Positions 7,867-17,126 of a stretch of DNA of 58,273 bases are shown here, piece by piece. This DNA is from Flavobacterium psychrophilum DSM 3660 = ATCC 49418 (GTDB lineage Bacteria > Bacteroidota > Bacteroidia > Flavobacteriales > Flavobacteriaceae), in the NCBI RefSeq assembly GCF_002217405.1, contig NZ_MUHE01000009.1, positions 1 through 58,273 on the forward strand, given 5' to 3'. Under the pieces are notes generated by a model. The model did no database searches. It was not told the origin of the DNA and saw only the letters and a program-made list of their open reading frames with translations. Numbering within the stretch: the first letter of the stretch is position 1; every line of letters begins with the position of its first letter. The translations under genes were made by a program, and so were the position numbers.

Positions 7867-9927
7867 TTACCAGATTCTTACACGATTTTCTGGTTTTACG
7901 AATAGTTTGTCTCCTTCTTTTATATCAAAAGCTTTGTAAAAAGCATCGAGATTTGTAAGTGGCACATAGGCTCTGTACATTCCTGGCGAATGCGGATCGG
8001 TTTTTACTTGATTTTTTATAGCTTCGTCTCTCATTTTCGATCTCCAGATGGTTGCCCAAGAGATAAATAATCTTTGTTCTGGGGTGTACCCATCTATAAG
8101 ACCTGGATTTCCGTTTTGTTTTAAATACAATTGAAGGCCATCGTAGGCTGCATTTATGCCACCTAAATCTCCAATGTTTTCACCCAATGTAAATTTTCCG
8201 TCTACGTGAGTTCCTGGCAAGGGTTCTAAGGCGCTGTATTGGTTTGCTAATGCGCCACCAAGTTCTGTAAATTGTTTTAAATCATCTGCTGTCCACCAGT
8301 CTACTAAATTTCCGTCGGCATTGTATCGTGCTCCAGAATCATCGAATCCGTGAGAAATTTCGTGTCCTATAACGGCTCCTATTCCGCCGTAATTTACAGC
8401 TTCGTCTGCTTTATAATCGTAAAATGGTGGTTGCAAAATTGCTGCTGGGAAAACAATTTCATTATATGCAGGATTGTAGTAAGCGTTTACTGTTTGTGGC
8501 GACATTCCCCATGTTGTTTTGTCGACTGGTTTTTTTAGTTCTGCGATGTTTTCAGAAAACTCCCAACGGGAAACGTTTTCCATGTTTTCGTAATATGTTC
8601 CGCCTTCTGCTATTGGTTTTACGTCTAGTTTAGAATAATCTTCCCATTTGTCTGGATAGCCAATTTTGATGGTTACTTTGTGTAGTTTTTCGACAGCCTT
8701 AATTTTAGTTTCGACAGACATCCATGTTAAATTATTTATTCTGTTTTCGTAAGCTAAAATAACATTTTCTATCATTGCTTTGGCTTTTGTTTTGGCTTCG
8801 GCAGGAAATTTCTTCTCTACATATAATTTGCCTAAGGCTTCTCCAACTGTTCCGTTTACGACTTGCAGTGCTTTTTCGTTTCTAGGGCGTTGTTTTTTTG
8901 CTCCTTGTAATGTTTTGCTGTAAAATTCCCAGTTTGCGGTTTCTATTTCATCAGTTAGTAATCCTGTCGATTTTCTTAATAAAGTCCAACGCATGTAGGC
9001 TTTTAAATCGTTAATTTTACTGTTTTTTAAAATAGATTCAAGTGCTGTTATATATTTTGGCTGAGAAACTACAATTGATTGTAAATTAGTAATCCCAACG
9101 GCATCTAAATAATTTTTCCAGTGTATAGATGGTGTTAGTTTTTGTAATTCGGCAACCGTCATTGGGTTGTATGTTTTTCTGTCATCACGAAGTTCTACTC
9201 TGTCTAATCTTGGTTTAGACATTGCGATTTCTAAAGCTAAAATTTTATTGGCTTCTAATTTTGCTTCTGCTGGTTTTGTTCCTAAAAACTGTAGCATTCT
9301 CGCTACATGAAGTACATATTTCTCACGTTTTTCTTTCGAATCCTTGTCGTTAGAAATATAATATTCTCTGTCTGGTAAGCCTAAACCGCCAAGGCCTAGG
9401 TATGCTACGTTTTTGTTACTGTCTTTTGCATCTGCACCCACGCCTACTCCGTAAAACCCTATGCCGCCAAGAGGTTCCATTTCTATTATTAGATTGTTTA
9501 TATCTTGAATGGTTTTTATGGCATCTATTTTTGTTAGATAGGGTTTTATTGGTTTTATTCCGAGTTTGTTTCTGGAAATGGTATCCATATAAGTTTGGTA
9601 AATACTAACTGATTTGGCTTGGTCTGATTTTGGGTTTAATTTTTTATCAGCCACAGCTTCTTTCAAGATTGCTAGGGCATCTTTATCGGTATTTTGACGC
9701 AATTCATCAAAACTTCCCCAACGTGTTTTGTCTGCTGGAATTTCTGTTTTGTCGTACCAAGTTCCGTTTACAAAACGAAAAAAATCGTTTCCTGGTTTTA
9801 GGCTTTTATCCATCAAATCTAAATTGATTCCTGAATTTTTTTTCTGAACACCTTCTTGTGCATTAACAGCCAAGCTTGCTAGCGAAAAAACTGCTAATGA
9901 ACCAGCAGTTATAATTTTTTTTTTCAT
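7867..9927 (-). CDS. pepO: M13 family metallopeptidase (PepO/neprilysin-like)
   Basis: A 686-residue exported zinc endopeptidase. Signal peptide 1-23 (ending VNAQ); peptidase M13 N-terminal helical domain about 35-430; catalytic domain with NAYYNPAYNEIVFPA, the zinc site H522-E523-x-x-H526 and E583 in ENIGD (583-587). The C-terminus ENRVRIW carries the tryptophan usual in M13 enzymes. Length is full for the family. It should cut oligopeptides in the periplasm or at the surface. It starts 2 nt after the stop of the large BNR-repeat gene, so the two are probably one transcript. Confidence 0.94.
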   Translation of the reverse strand: MKKKIITAGSLAVFSLASLAVNAQEGVQKKNSGINLDLMDKSLKPGNDFFRFVNGTWYDKTEIPADKTRWGSFDELRQNTDKDALAILKEAVADKKLNPKSDQAKSVSIYQTYMDTISRNKLGIKPIKPYLTKIDAIKTIQDINNLIIEMEPLGGIGFYGVGVGADAKDSNKNVAYLGLGGLGLPDREYYISNDKDSKEKREKYVLHVARMLQFLGTKPAEAKLEANKILALEIAMSKPRLDRVELRDDRKTYNPMTVAELQKLTPSIHWKNYLDAVGITNLQSIVVSQPKYITALESILKNSKINDLKAYMRWTLLRKSTGLLTDEIETANWEFYSKTLQGAKKQRPRNEKALQVVNGTVGEALGKLYVEKKFPAEAKTKAKAMIENVILAYENRINNLTWMSVETKIKAVEKLHKVTIKIGYPDKWEDYSKLDVKPIAEGGTYYENMENVSRWEFSENIAELKKPVDKTTWGMSPQTVNAYYNPAYNEIVFPAAILQPPFYDYKADEAVNYGGIGAVIGHEISHGFDDSGARYNADGNLVDWWTADDLKQFTELGGALANQYSALEPLPGTHVDGKFTLGENIGDLGGINAAYDGLQLYLKQNGNPGLIDGYTPEQRLFISWATIWRSKMRDEAIKNQVKTDPHSPGMYRAYVPLTNLDAFYKAFDIKEGDKLFVKPENRVRIW

Positions 9928-9929
9928 GG

Positions 9930-12900
9930 TTAATTTTTTATTATTCTTTTTACTACATTCTGATTTTCTGATGATATTTTTATAAAATAAATTCCGTTTG
10001 AAACATTTTTCATATCTAAAATAGTTTGTGAATTTTCATTCGAAAAGTTATTCTTAGAGAGTACAATTTTACCAGTTACATCATAAACTTCTACCTTATC
10101 GATAGCTTTGTTTCCTGTAGAAATGGTAAATAATCCTGTTGATGGGTTAGGGTAAATGGCAATGTTTTTTAATTGGAAATCTTCGTTAGATAAAGTCCCG
10201 TCGATGATAAAATTATCTACAACGACTCCTAAAGCAGGTGTGCCGCTATCTGAATGGAAAACGATTCTGAAAATGACATTAGACTGACCTATTAAGCTGT
10301 TTAGAGGGTAAAAATAATCGGTTAGTGTGGTATTTGTTCCTAACCATTGTGCTCCTGGGCAATTGTCGCAATCTGTTCCAGAGGTTGCGGGTGTTCTATT
10401 ACTATTATACCAGTTTGGTCCTTGTGTTCCTAAAACTGCCCAAGTTTGTCCCATATTTGTAGAGTATTGAACGTAAACGAGATCGTAGTTTGGTTCTAAA
10501 TCGAAAGCTAATTTAAATTTAATTTGTGGGTTTACAGCATTTGTTAAATCATAGCATTGAGATAGTAAGTAGGATTTAGTGCTGTCTGGATAACTGCCTG
10601 TAAGGTTGGTTGTATAAACGTTATTTTCTGGAGTTGCTAAAACGCCATTTGTATTTATGCCTCTTTTCCATTGGCTAGCGGTTACTCCGTCATTAAAAGT
10701 TAATAATTCTGAGGCAACGGTTTCAAAGGTGTTTAAAACGCCTATTGTTCCTGGATTGTTAATATATAATTGTGTGATTGCTTTGTTGTTGTCTGAATAA
10801 GCATCGGCAGTAATTGTTGAAGTTATACTCAGATTATAAGTTCCTCTTGTGCTTATTGTAAATGTTGGGATAGTAATTGTTTGTGAAGCACCAGCGGCAA
10901 TGCTTCCTGTCCAAGTATAATTTTGTGGTACTCCGTTATAATCATAAGTAATATTTACTGATGAGATAGGGTTTGTTCCGTTATTTTTTAGGGTTATTTG
11001 CGGGGAAACTGCACCGCCACAATTAATATTGGTTGTTGGGGTTATAGCCACTAATGCAATATCATTGGTAGGAACTTCGATAGGAATTGATGCTTGCCAA
11101 ATGCCACGACCGTAAGTTGCTGCTACAATTTTTCCTTCTTCTAAATTAATTTCTAAATCGGTAACTGAAACGTTAGGCAAATTAGTATCGAATGGTTCCC
11201 ATTGTGTCATCGAGTCATCTCGATAATATACACCTAAACTTGTTCCTAAATATAACGGATTTAATGAATTTCTGCCTTGGTGTTTTATTACATTTTTTCC
11301 TATGGCTGGTAAGTTTGTAGAAAATGAGGCAAAGGTTGTTCCTCCGTTTGTCGATTTTAATGCTAATCCTGCTGTTCCTGAGGTAGTAAGGTATATAATG
11401 CTGTTGTTTGAATAATTTACACAAATAGAAGTAATGGCTGTATTTGCGGTAAATACAAGTGAAAAAGCAACTCCTTTATCTGTGCTTTTATACAGCTGTG
11501 TTCCATTAGATACGTACATAATGTTATCATCACTTGGATCTACATAGACTAGCTCTATGTCTCCTGTGCCAATTGTTCCTGTGCTTTGTTGTGCCCACGC
11601 CACGCCACTTAGTTTGTACAATCTTGAATAACCTGCAAAAACCTCACCCAAACTATTTATAGCCATTGGTGTTACCCAGTTGCCACCATCATCGTTTGTA
11701 CTTGTTTCTGCTATTGGAGCGGCTACACCTGAACCTAATGAATTTCCTGCATCGGTACTTATATACATACTGCTTCCATTTTGTATAAAACCATAGTATT
11801 TGTTGCCGTTGTTTGGGTCTACTCCAGTGTCCATGCCATCAGCGCCATAGTAATTTTTCCAAGCGTTATTACTAAACGCATGACCACCATTGTCTTGTAA
11901 GCCACCCACCATGTTTGTTACCGATTGTTTGGAAACTGCAACTTTATAAAATTGGCTAATTTGAAGTCCCGCTGTTAAACTTGTAAAATTTACGCCCGAG
12001 TTGCTTGATTTGTATATTCCACCATCTGTTCCTGCATAAAGATCACCTCCAAAAAATTTTAAAAAATGAATGTCGGCATGTGTATATGAAGCACTTGCTG
12101 GAGCGCTCCAATTATTAACTCTTGTCATTGTTGCTCCACTATTTGTAGATTTCCAAATATTTAAACAACCTGTATAAATTTCGTTGGCATTTGTAGTAGA
12201 TACTGCAAAGGCTAAATCGTATCCTGATTGAGTAGATTCGAACACGTCTAATGCTCCTGATTTTTTGGAAAAGCTAATTCCTGAATCTGTTGATAAGTAA
12301 ATACCTTGAAACCCATAATATGGAGGAGTTGCTGCTGTATTAGGCGAATTTGCACTTAAAATATAAACATAGTTTGAATTGGCGGGTGTAACATCTAATA
12401 ACAACCTATTAGAACTAGCGGGTAATCCAGTAGTTATGCTTGTAAAAGTAGTGCCTGTATCAGTAGATTTATAAAAGCCAGAATTACTTACTGCATACAC
12501 ATTAGTTGGATCATTAGGTTTTATTCTTATAGATCCTTTAGAGAAACTTCCTGCTTGTACATTTGTCCAAGTAGTACCACCATTTACAGTTTTCCAAATA
12601 CCAGAGTTAGTTGCGCACCACAAAATCTGATTGTTTGTTGGGTGTATGATTAAATCTCCTGCTCTGGTTACTCCAGGCATTGTGCTTGTGGCGGCCCAGT
12701 TTATTCCAGCATCAGTAGATTTATAAACCCCAACAAAAGCAGTATCACCAGCGTCTTTATCGCCCGTAGCGATATATATAGTGTTTGAACTAGAATAGTC
12801 TACCGCAATTCCCGAAACCCCTATTTGTGGTAAATTATCTGTAAGTGGAGACCAAGTAATGCCAATATCTGTCGATTTCCAAATTCCTCCTGCTGGCGAA

Positions 12901-13349
12901 CCAACATATATTGTGTTTGCACTAGATGGGTCTATGCAAACTACCTCGACTCTTCCTTGTCCTGACGACCATGAGCCAGTGTTTGTATGAGTAAACGGGC
13001 CTACTGGTATCCAATTGCTTGCAGGTAAAATTAATGAAGATCTATTGGTTTGTGCTTGTTTTTTAGATTGCCATGCCAACATAAATTCTTCAGGCGAGAT
13101 GATTCTTCCGTCTTCTTTTACAAGAGTACTCCAATAATTTTCCCAACGCTTGAATGGTTTATAACCACAGCCTTTTTTCGAATGATCTTTATCTTTCCAA
13201 TAGTCATTAAACGAAGTTACAATGTTATCAAAAGTAATATTCTGGTTGTCTTTTAGGGAATTTTCTTCTATCCAAGGGAAACTTGGGCTAAACTGAGCGT
13301 TTCCTTTTGTAAAAAAAGACAATGCGATAAGCAGATATATTTTTTTCAT
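9930..13349 (-). CDS. large secreted BNR/sortilin-repeat protein with T9SS domain
   Basis: A 1139-residue exported protein. Signal peptide 1-18; about ten Asp-box-like repeats between residues 130 and 730 (KSTDIGITW, KSTDAGINW, KTVNGGTTW, KSTDKGVAF, KSTNGGTTF and others), which predict one or two beta-propellers of the sortilin/VPS10 type; a CARDB-like beta-sandwich about 765-860; a further beta domain to about 1055; and a type A T9SS domain (YPNPSTG, SNGIYFIKI, final VVKRIIKN). Such propellers bind glycans or proteins; no catalytic residues stand out. Only a -7 element (TATTTTTG, 13374-13367) is visible upstream. Confidence 0.85.
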   Translation of the reverse strand: MKKIYLLIALSFFTKGNAQFSPSFPWIEENSLKDNQNITFDNIVTSFNDYWKDKDHSKKGCGYKPFKRWENYWSTLVKEDGRIISPEEFMLAWQSKKQAQTNRSSLILPASNWIPVGPFTHTNTGSWSSGQGRVEVVCIDPSSANTIYVGSPAGGIWKSTDIGITWSPLTDNLPQIGVSGIAVDYSSSNTIYIATGDKDAGDTAFVGVYKSTDAGINWAATSTMPGVTRAGDLIIHPTNNQILWCATNSGIWKTVNGGTTWTNVQAGSFSKGSIRIKPNDPTNVYAVSNSGFYKSTDTGTTFTSITTGLPASSNRLLLDVTPANSNYVYILSANSPNTAATPPYYGFQGIYLSTDSGISFSKKSGALDVFESTQSGYDLAFAVSTTNANEIYTGCLNIWKSTNSGATMTRVNNWSAPASASYTHADIHFLKFFGGDLYAGTDGGIYKSSNSGVNFTSLTAGLQISQFYKVAVSKQSVTNMVGGLQDNGGHAFSNNAWKNYYGADGMDTGVDPNNGNKYYGFIQNGSSMYISTDAGNSLGSGVAAPIAETSTNDDGGNWVTPMAINSLGEVFAGYSRLYKLSGVAWAQQSTGTIGTGDIELVYVDPSDDNIMYVSNGTQLYKSTDKGVAFSLVFTANTAITSICVNYSNNSIIYLTTSGTAGLALKSTNGGTTFASFSTNLPAIGKNVIKHQGRNSLNPLYLGTSLGVYYRDDSMTQWEPFDTNLPNVSVTDLEINLEEGKIVAATYGRGIWQASIPIEVPTNDIALVAITPTTNINCGGAVSPQITLKNNGTNPISSVNITYDYNGVPQNYTWTGSIAAGASQTITIPTFTISTRGTYNLSITSTITADAYSDNNKAITQLYINNPGTIGVLNTFETVASELLTFNDGVTASQWKRGINTNGVLATPENNVYTTNLTGSYPDSTKSYLLSQCYDLTNAVNPQIKFKLAFDLEPNYDLVYVQYSTNMGQTWAVLGTQGPNWYNSNRTPATSGTDCDNCPGAQWLGTNTTLTDYFYPLNSLIGQSNVIFRIVFHSDSGTPALGVVVDNFIIDGTLSNEDFQLKNIAIYPNPSTGLFTISTGNKAIDKVEVYDVTGKIVLSKNNFSNENSQTILDMKNVSNGIYFIKISSENQNVVKRIIKN

Positions 13350-13431
13350 TTTATTGTGTGTTTGGTCAAAAATAGCAAGTTTTTTTCATTTTATGTCTTT
13401 TTTAATGATTGCATTTAAAAATGTTTTTATG

Positions 13432-13460
13432 TTTGATGCTTTTATTATTTTGTATTTTTG
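13432..13460 (+). promoter_or_regulatory. promoter of the SCO gene, fixes its start
   Basis: TTTG (13432-13435), 17-nt spacer, TATTTTTG (13453-13460). Transcription would begin about 13465-13468, so the in-frame ATG at 13409 lies upstream of the message and the ATG at 13478 is the start. Confidence 0.7.
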
Positions 13461-13477
13461 CAAAAAACACACACGTT

Positions 13478-14146
13478 ATGCTTAATTTTTTACGAAAATT
13501 TAAAACCTTATTTATTGTTCTCTCTATATTATCTGTAATTATTATTTCGCTTTTTTATAATGTATTAAATAGGAAAACACTTCCTGTTTTTACACCATCG
13601 ATGGTAAATCCTGAATTGGTAGATTCGACAATTCAATATGTTGCCAATAAACATATTATTGCCAATTTTGCTTTTACCAATCAAAACGGAAAAATAATTA
13701 CCCAAAAAGATTATGCAGGAAAAATTTATGTTGCCGATTTCTTTTTTACCACTTGCGGTACCATTTGCCCAATGATGACAGACAATATGGTTTGGTTGCA
13801 AGATCAAATTAAAGACAACCCCAAAGTCATGCTGCTATCACATTCGGTAACACCAGATACAGATAGCGTTTCGGTACTAAAAGAATATGCCCAAAGAAAA
13901 GGGGTTATTGATGCTAAATGGAATCTCGTAACAGGCCGCAAAAAAGATATTTATTACATTGCTAGAAAATCTTATTTGGCAGTAAAAACTGGAAAACCTT
14001 CGGAATTATATGATATGGTTCACACCGAAAATTTTGTTTTGGTTGATGATAAAAGACGTGTTCGTGGTTTTTATGATGGTACAAAAAGAGAAGAAGTTCA
14101 GCAGTTATTAGTAGATATTAATTGGCTTCTTGAAAATAAAAAATAA
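13478..14146 (+). CDS. SCO family protein (SCO1/SenC copper chaperone)
   Basis: With the start at 13478 the protein has 222 residues. It has one N-terminal membrane anchor (KTLFIVLSILSVIIISLFY) and a periplasmic thioredoxin-like domain. The CxxxC copper site reads TTCGTICP, and the conserved distal His lies in YDMVHTENFVLVD. SCO proteins deliver copper to, or reduce, the CuA site of cytochrome c oxidase. The longer reading from 13409 is rejected because it would cover the promoter. The gene lies ahead of feoAB, but a Fur-box-like site separates them, so cotranscription is doubtful. Confidence 0.92.
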   Translation: MLNFLRKFKTLFIVLSILSVIIISLFYNVLNRKTLPVFTPSMVNPELVDSTIQYVANKHIIANFAFTNQNGKIITQKDYAGKIYVADFFFTTCGTICPMMTDNMVWLQDQIKDNPKVMLLSHSVTPDTDSVSVLKEYAQRKGVIDAKWNLVTGRKKDIYYIARKSYLAVKTGKPSELYDMVHTENFVLVDDKRRVRGFYDGTKREEVQQLLVDINWLLENKK

Positions 14147-14173
14147 CTCGATTTTGTATAAAATACTACAAAA

Positions 14174-14216
14174 ATGATTATTATCATATATAATAGTATT
14201 ATTATTGTTATTTTTG
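14174..14216 (+). promoter_or_regulatory. Fur-box-like operator and promoter of feoAB
   Basis: The palindrome ATGAT-TATT-ATCAT (14174-14187) sits in an AT-rich run resembling a Fur box, followed by the -7 element TATTTTTG (14209-14216). Iron-dependent repression is the expected reading, given the genes behind it. I see no clear -33 element. Confidence 0.55.
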
Positions 14217-14241
14217 TAATCTTAATTCAATCTAAATAAAT

Positions 14242-14484
14242 TTGAACTTAACCATTTCAAACCTAGCCATTGGTCAAAAAGCAATTATCAAAGATTTTGA
14301 CATTAATATGATTCCTCTAAAATTATTAGAAATGGGATGTTTGTCAGGAAATATGGTCGAAATTATTCAAATTGCGCCCTTTGGTGATCCGCTATATTTG
14401 AATATTAATGATAGTCATGTTGCCATTAGATTAGAAATGGCGTCTATTATTGAAGTCGAAATTCCTACAGAAAACCAAGTATAA
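14242..14484 (+). CDS. feoA: FeoA family ferrous iron transport protein
   Basis: An 80-residue cytoplasmic SH3-like protein: LAIGQKAIIKDF, the LLEMGCLSGNMVEII core and FGDPLYLNINDSHVAIR are standard FeoA signatures. FeoA is a small partner needed for FeoB-mediated Fe2+ uptake. No ATG precedes the conserved N-terminus, so the start is a TTG at 14242. The stop overlaps the feoB ATG by one base (TAATG), indicating translational coupling. Confidence 0.92.
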   Translation: MNLTISNLAIGQKAIIKDFDINMIPLKLLEMGCLSGNMVEIIQIAPFGDPLYLNINDSHVAIRLEMASIIEVEIPTENQV

Positions 14485-16577
14485 TGAAAGTCGGAAATAT
14501 TAATATTGCTTTAATTGGAAACCCAAATGTGGGTAAAACATCCGTTTTTAACCAACTTACAGGTTTGAACCAACAAGTAGGAAACTATCCCGGAATTACA
14601 GTCGAAAAAAAACAAGGTATTTGCAAACTAAGCTCTAATCTTAAGGCAACCATTCTCGATTTGCCAGGAACATACAGCCTAAACGCTAGTTCGCTCGACG
14701 AAAATGTGGTTATCGAATTGCTGTTAAACAAAAACGACAAAGATTATCCAGAGGTAGCAATTGTAGTTACCGAAGTGGAAAATTTAAAAAGAAACTTATT
14801 ACTTTTTACCCAAATAAAAGATTTAGAAATTCCTACAATTCTGGTCATAAATATGTCCGATAGAATGTCGTATAAAGGAATTTCGCTAGACATTCCTTAT
14901 TTAGAAGATCGCCTAAAAACTAAAATTGCCTTAGTGAGTTCTCGCAAAGGCGAAGGTATAGATGATTTGAAAAATCTTATCGTCAATTACAAAAATATCA
15001 CGACCGAACCTTGTTTGAATGCTTCAAATATTGATGTGGCTTATTTTGATAATTTGCGTCATGCTTTTCCTAATGATTCCTTATATAAATTGTGGCTAGT
15101 TATTACCCAAGATGTAAATTTTGCTAATTTAAACAGAAACGAATTGCAAATTACTTCGTTTACAAAATCGAAAGAAGCGCTAAAAAAATTACAGCAAAAA
15201 GAAACCATCAAACGGTATCAGTTTATTAATGAAGTTCTAAAAGTTGGACAAAAAATAGATTTGGCTTCTGCCAAAGGTTTGCGAAGCAAACTTGACAAAA
15301 TACTCATGCACAAAGTATTTGGTTATGTCATTTTTTTCTTGATTCTGATGCTTATTTTTCAATCTATTTTCGATTGGTCTAGTATCCCAATGGATTTTAT
15401 AGACACTTCGTTTACCGCCTTAAGCTCATGGACACAATCTAAATTACCCGCAGGAGTTCTTACCAATCTAATTGTGCAAGGAATTATTCCAGGTTTGGGC
15501 GGAATTGCTATTTTTATTCCACAAATTGCCTTTTTATTTCTATTTATTTCTATTCTCGAAGAAAGCGGTTACATGAGTCGTGTTGTTTTCTTGATGGATA
15601 AATCGATGCGAAAATTTGGTCTTTCTGGCAAAAGTGTTGTGCCACTTATTTCGGGAACCGCTTGTGCAATTCCTGCTATCATGGCAACAAGAAATATAGA
15701 AAACTGGAAAGAACGACTTATCACAATTTTAGTTACACCGTTTACTACTTGTTCGGCAAGACTACCTGTTTATGCTATTATCATTTCATTAGTTATTCCA
15801 GACACTAGGCTTTTTGGCTTGTTTAATCTGCAAGGACTTACACTAATGCTATTGTATTTGTTAGGTTTTAGTATGGCGTTTTTTTCTGCTTGGATTTTGA
15901 ATAAAATTTTAAAAATTCAATCGAAATCGTATTTTGTTGTCGAAATGCCTAATTACAAGTTGCCTATGTTTAAAAATGTAGCAATAAATGTGATCGAAAA
16001 AACAAAATCTTTTGTTTTTGGTGCAGGAAAAATAATTTTAGCACTTTCGGTAATATTATGGTTTTTAGCTTCTTATGGGCCTGGTGAAAATTTTAAAAAT
16101 GCGAGAGAAATTGTTTCAAAACAAAAATCTTCGACAAAAAATTTAGAAAATGACATCGCTTCGTACAAATTAGAAAATTCTTATATAGGAATCATAGGAA
16201 AATCGATAGAACCCGCCATTAGACCATTAGGCTATGACTGGAAAATAGGTATTGCCATTGTAACTTCCTTTGCAGCAAGAGAGGTTTTTGTAGGCGCATT
16301 AGCTACGATTTACAGTATCGAAGAAACTGGTAACCAAGAGGCTACGATAAAAAATAAGTTATCTGCCGAAATAAATCCCATAACAGGAAACAAGCTATTT
16401 AACTTAGCTTCAGGTATTTCTTTACTGCTTTTTTATGTTTTTGCCATGCAATGCATAAGTACACTTGCTGTAACTAAAAAAGAAACAAATTCTTGGAAAT
16501 GGCCGGCTATTCAGTTAGTGTTTATGAGCGGATTTGCTTATACCGTGGCGTTAATTGCATATCAAATCTTAAAATAA
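14484..16577 (+). CDS. feoB: ferrous iron transporter FeoB
   Basis: A 697-residue inner-membrane Fe2+ transporter. The N-terminal G domain has the P-loop GNPNVGKT at residues 12-19, DLPGTYSL as G3 and NMSD as G4. A helical GDI-like region follows (about 180-270), then the membrane domain with two Gate motifs: GTACAIPAIMATR and the later FAAREVFVGALATIYS. It has full family length. Translation is coupled to feoA upstream and to the small Cys-rich gene downstream, each by a one-base stop/start overlap. Expression is probably iron-repressed through the upstream operator. Confidence 0.96.
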   Translation: MKVGNINIALIGNPNVGKTSVFNQLTGLNQQVGNYPGITVEKKQGICKLSSNLKATILDLPGTYSLNASSLDENVVIELLLNKNDKDYPEVAIVVTEVENLKRNLLLFTQIKDLEIPTILVINMSDRMSYKGISLDIPYLEDRLKTKIALVSSRKGEGIDDLKNLIVNYKNITTEPCLNASNIDVAYFDNLRHAFPNDSLYKLWLVITQDVNFANLNRNELQITSFTKSKEALKKLQQKETIKRYQFINEVLKVGQKIDLASAKGLRSKLDKILMHKVFGYVIFFLILMLIFQSIFDWSSIPMDFIDTSFTALSSWTQSKLPAGVLTNLIVQGIIPGLGGIAIFIPQIAFLFLFISILEESGYMSRVVFLMDKSMRKFGLSGKSVVPLISGTACAIPAIMATRNIENWKERLITILVTPFTTCSARLPVYAIIISLVIPDTRLFGLFNLQGLTLMLLYLLGFSMAFFSAWILNKILKIQSKSYFVVEMPNYKLPMFKNVAINVIEKTKSFVFGAGKIILALSVILWFLASYGPGENFKNAREIVSKQKSSTKNLENDIASYKLENSYIGIIGKSIEPAIRPLGYDWKIGIAIVTSFAAREVFVGALATIYSIEETGNQEATIKNKLSAEINPITGNKLFNLASGISLLLFYVFAMQCISTLAVTKKETNSWKWPAIQLVFMSGFAYTVALIAYQILK

Positions 16578-16693
16578 TGACACAAGAAATTATTGCGTTT
16601 TGTTTGTTAATTTTTGCAGTATCTTTTCTGTATAAGACATATTTTGGCAAAAAAAAAGATAACAATTGTGGCGGAGATTGTGGCTGTAAATAA
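16577..16693 (+). CDS. FeoB-associated Cys-rich membrane protein
   Basis: A 38-residue protein that is easy to miss: the ATG at 16577 overlaps the feoB stop (TAATGA). It has a single membrane helix (IIAFCLLIFAVSFLYKTYF) and a short tail NNCGGDCGCK with three cysteines that could hold iron or reduce it. It is the third gene of the feo operon and matches the small FeoB-associated Cys-rich proteins seen behind feoB in many bacteria. A longer in-frame reading from 16493 lies inside feoB and is not used. Confidence 0.85.
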   Translation: MTQEIIAFCLLIFAVSFLYKTYFGKKKDNNCGGDCGCK

Positions 16694-17126
16694 TTTAGCT
16701 ACTCAAAACTAATCTCCAAACGATACGTTTTTCTGTGTAAAGCAATATTTTTATAGGAAATGGCAAAACTAAAAGTATTCTTTTTTTGTAGAAATTAAAA
16801 ACAGCCCTTTTTAAGGAATGCCTAAATAGATTTTTAAAACACCTTAGTATTATAGCTAGGACGACCTTATGCTTTAGTGGTTTGAACAGTAAAATCAAGT
16901 TTTTATAGGTCTGTAAAATCTACAAAAGCACTTCATTATCAATACTTATTGCGTCTTCTAACTAGAAAAACGAATTAGGTGACGAGAACCCCCTGCAACA
17001 TGTTGCGTCCTTGAAGATAAGAAAAACAGAAAGTTTAAACAAATATGATGCTATATTTGTTAGTAATAAGACTGAGTTTTTTTCGCAGACTGCCGTTAAC
17101 TACGATATTACCAAAAACCATTGAAA
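16694..17126. other. gene-free AT-rich spacer with palindromes
   Basis: I see no gene in this 430-bp stretch. It contains a perfect 12-bp palindrome GCAACATGTTGC at 16995-17006 and the promoter/inverted repeat ahead of the HNH-like gene. It marks the left side of an accessory stretch lying between the feo and sdh operons. Confidence 0.5.
17038..17061 (+). promoter_or_regulatory. inverted repeat overlapping the HNH-gene promoter
   Basis: Arms AACAAATAT (17038-17046) and ATATTTGTT (17053-17061) form a 9-bp inverted repeat. The right arm contains the -7 element TATATTTG (17052-17059). A regulator bound here would block transcription of the HNH-like gene. Confidence 0.45.

Noticed and set aside
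13409..13477. N-terminal extension of the SCO protein
   Set aside because: It would overlap a good TTTG-N17-TATTTTTG promoter. The shorter start at 13478 gives a standard membrane anchor.
16695..16898. 67-codon minus-strand frame after the feo operon
   Set aside because: Hydrophobic and basic but without a recognisable family or promoter; probably chance in AT-rich DNA.
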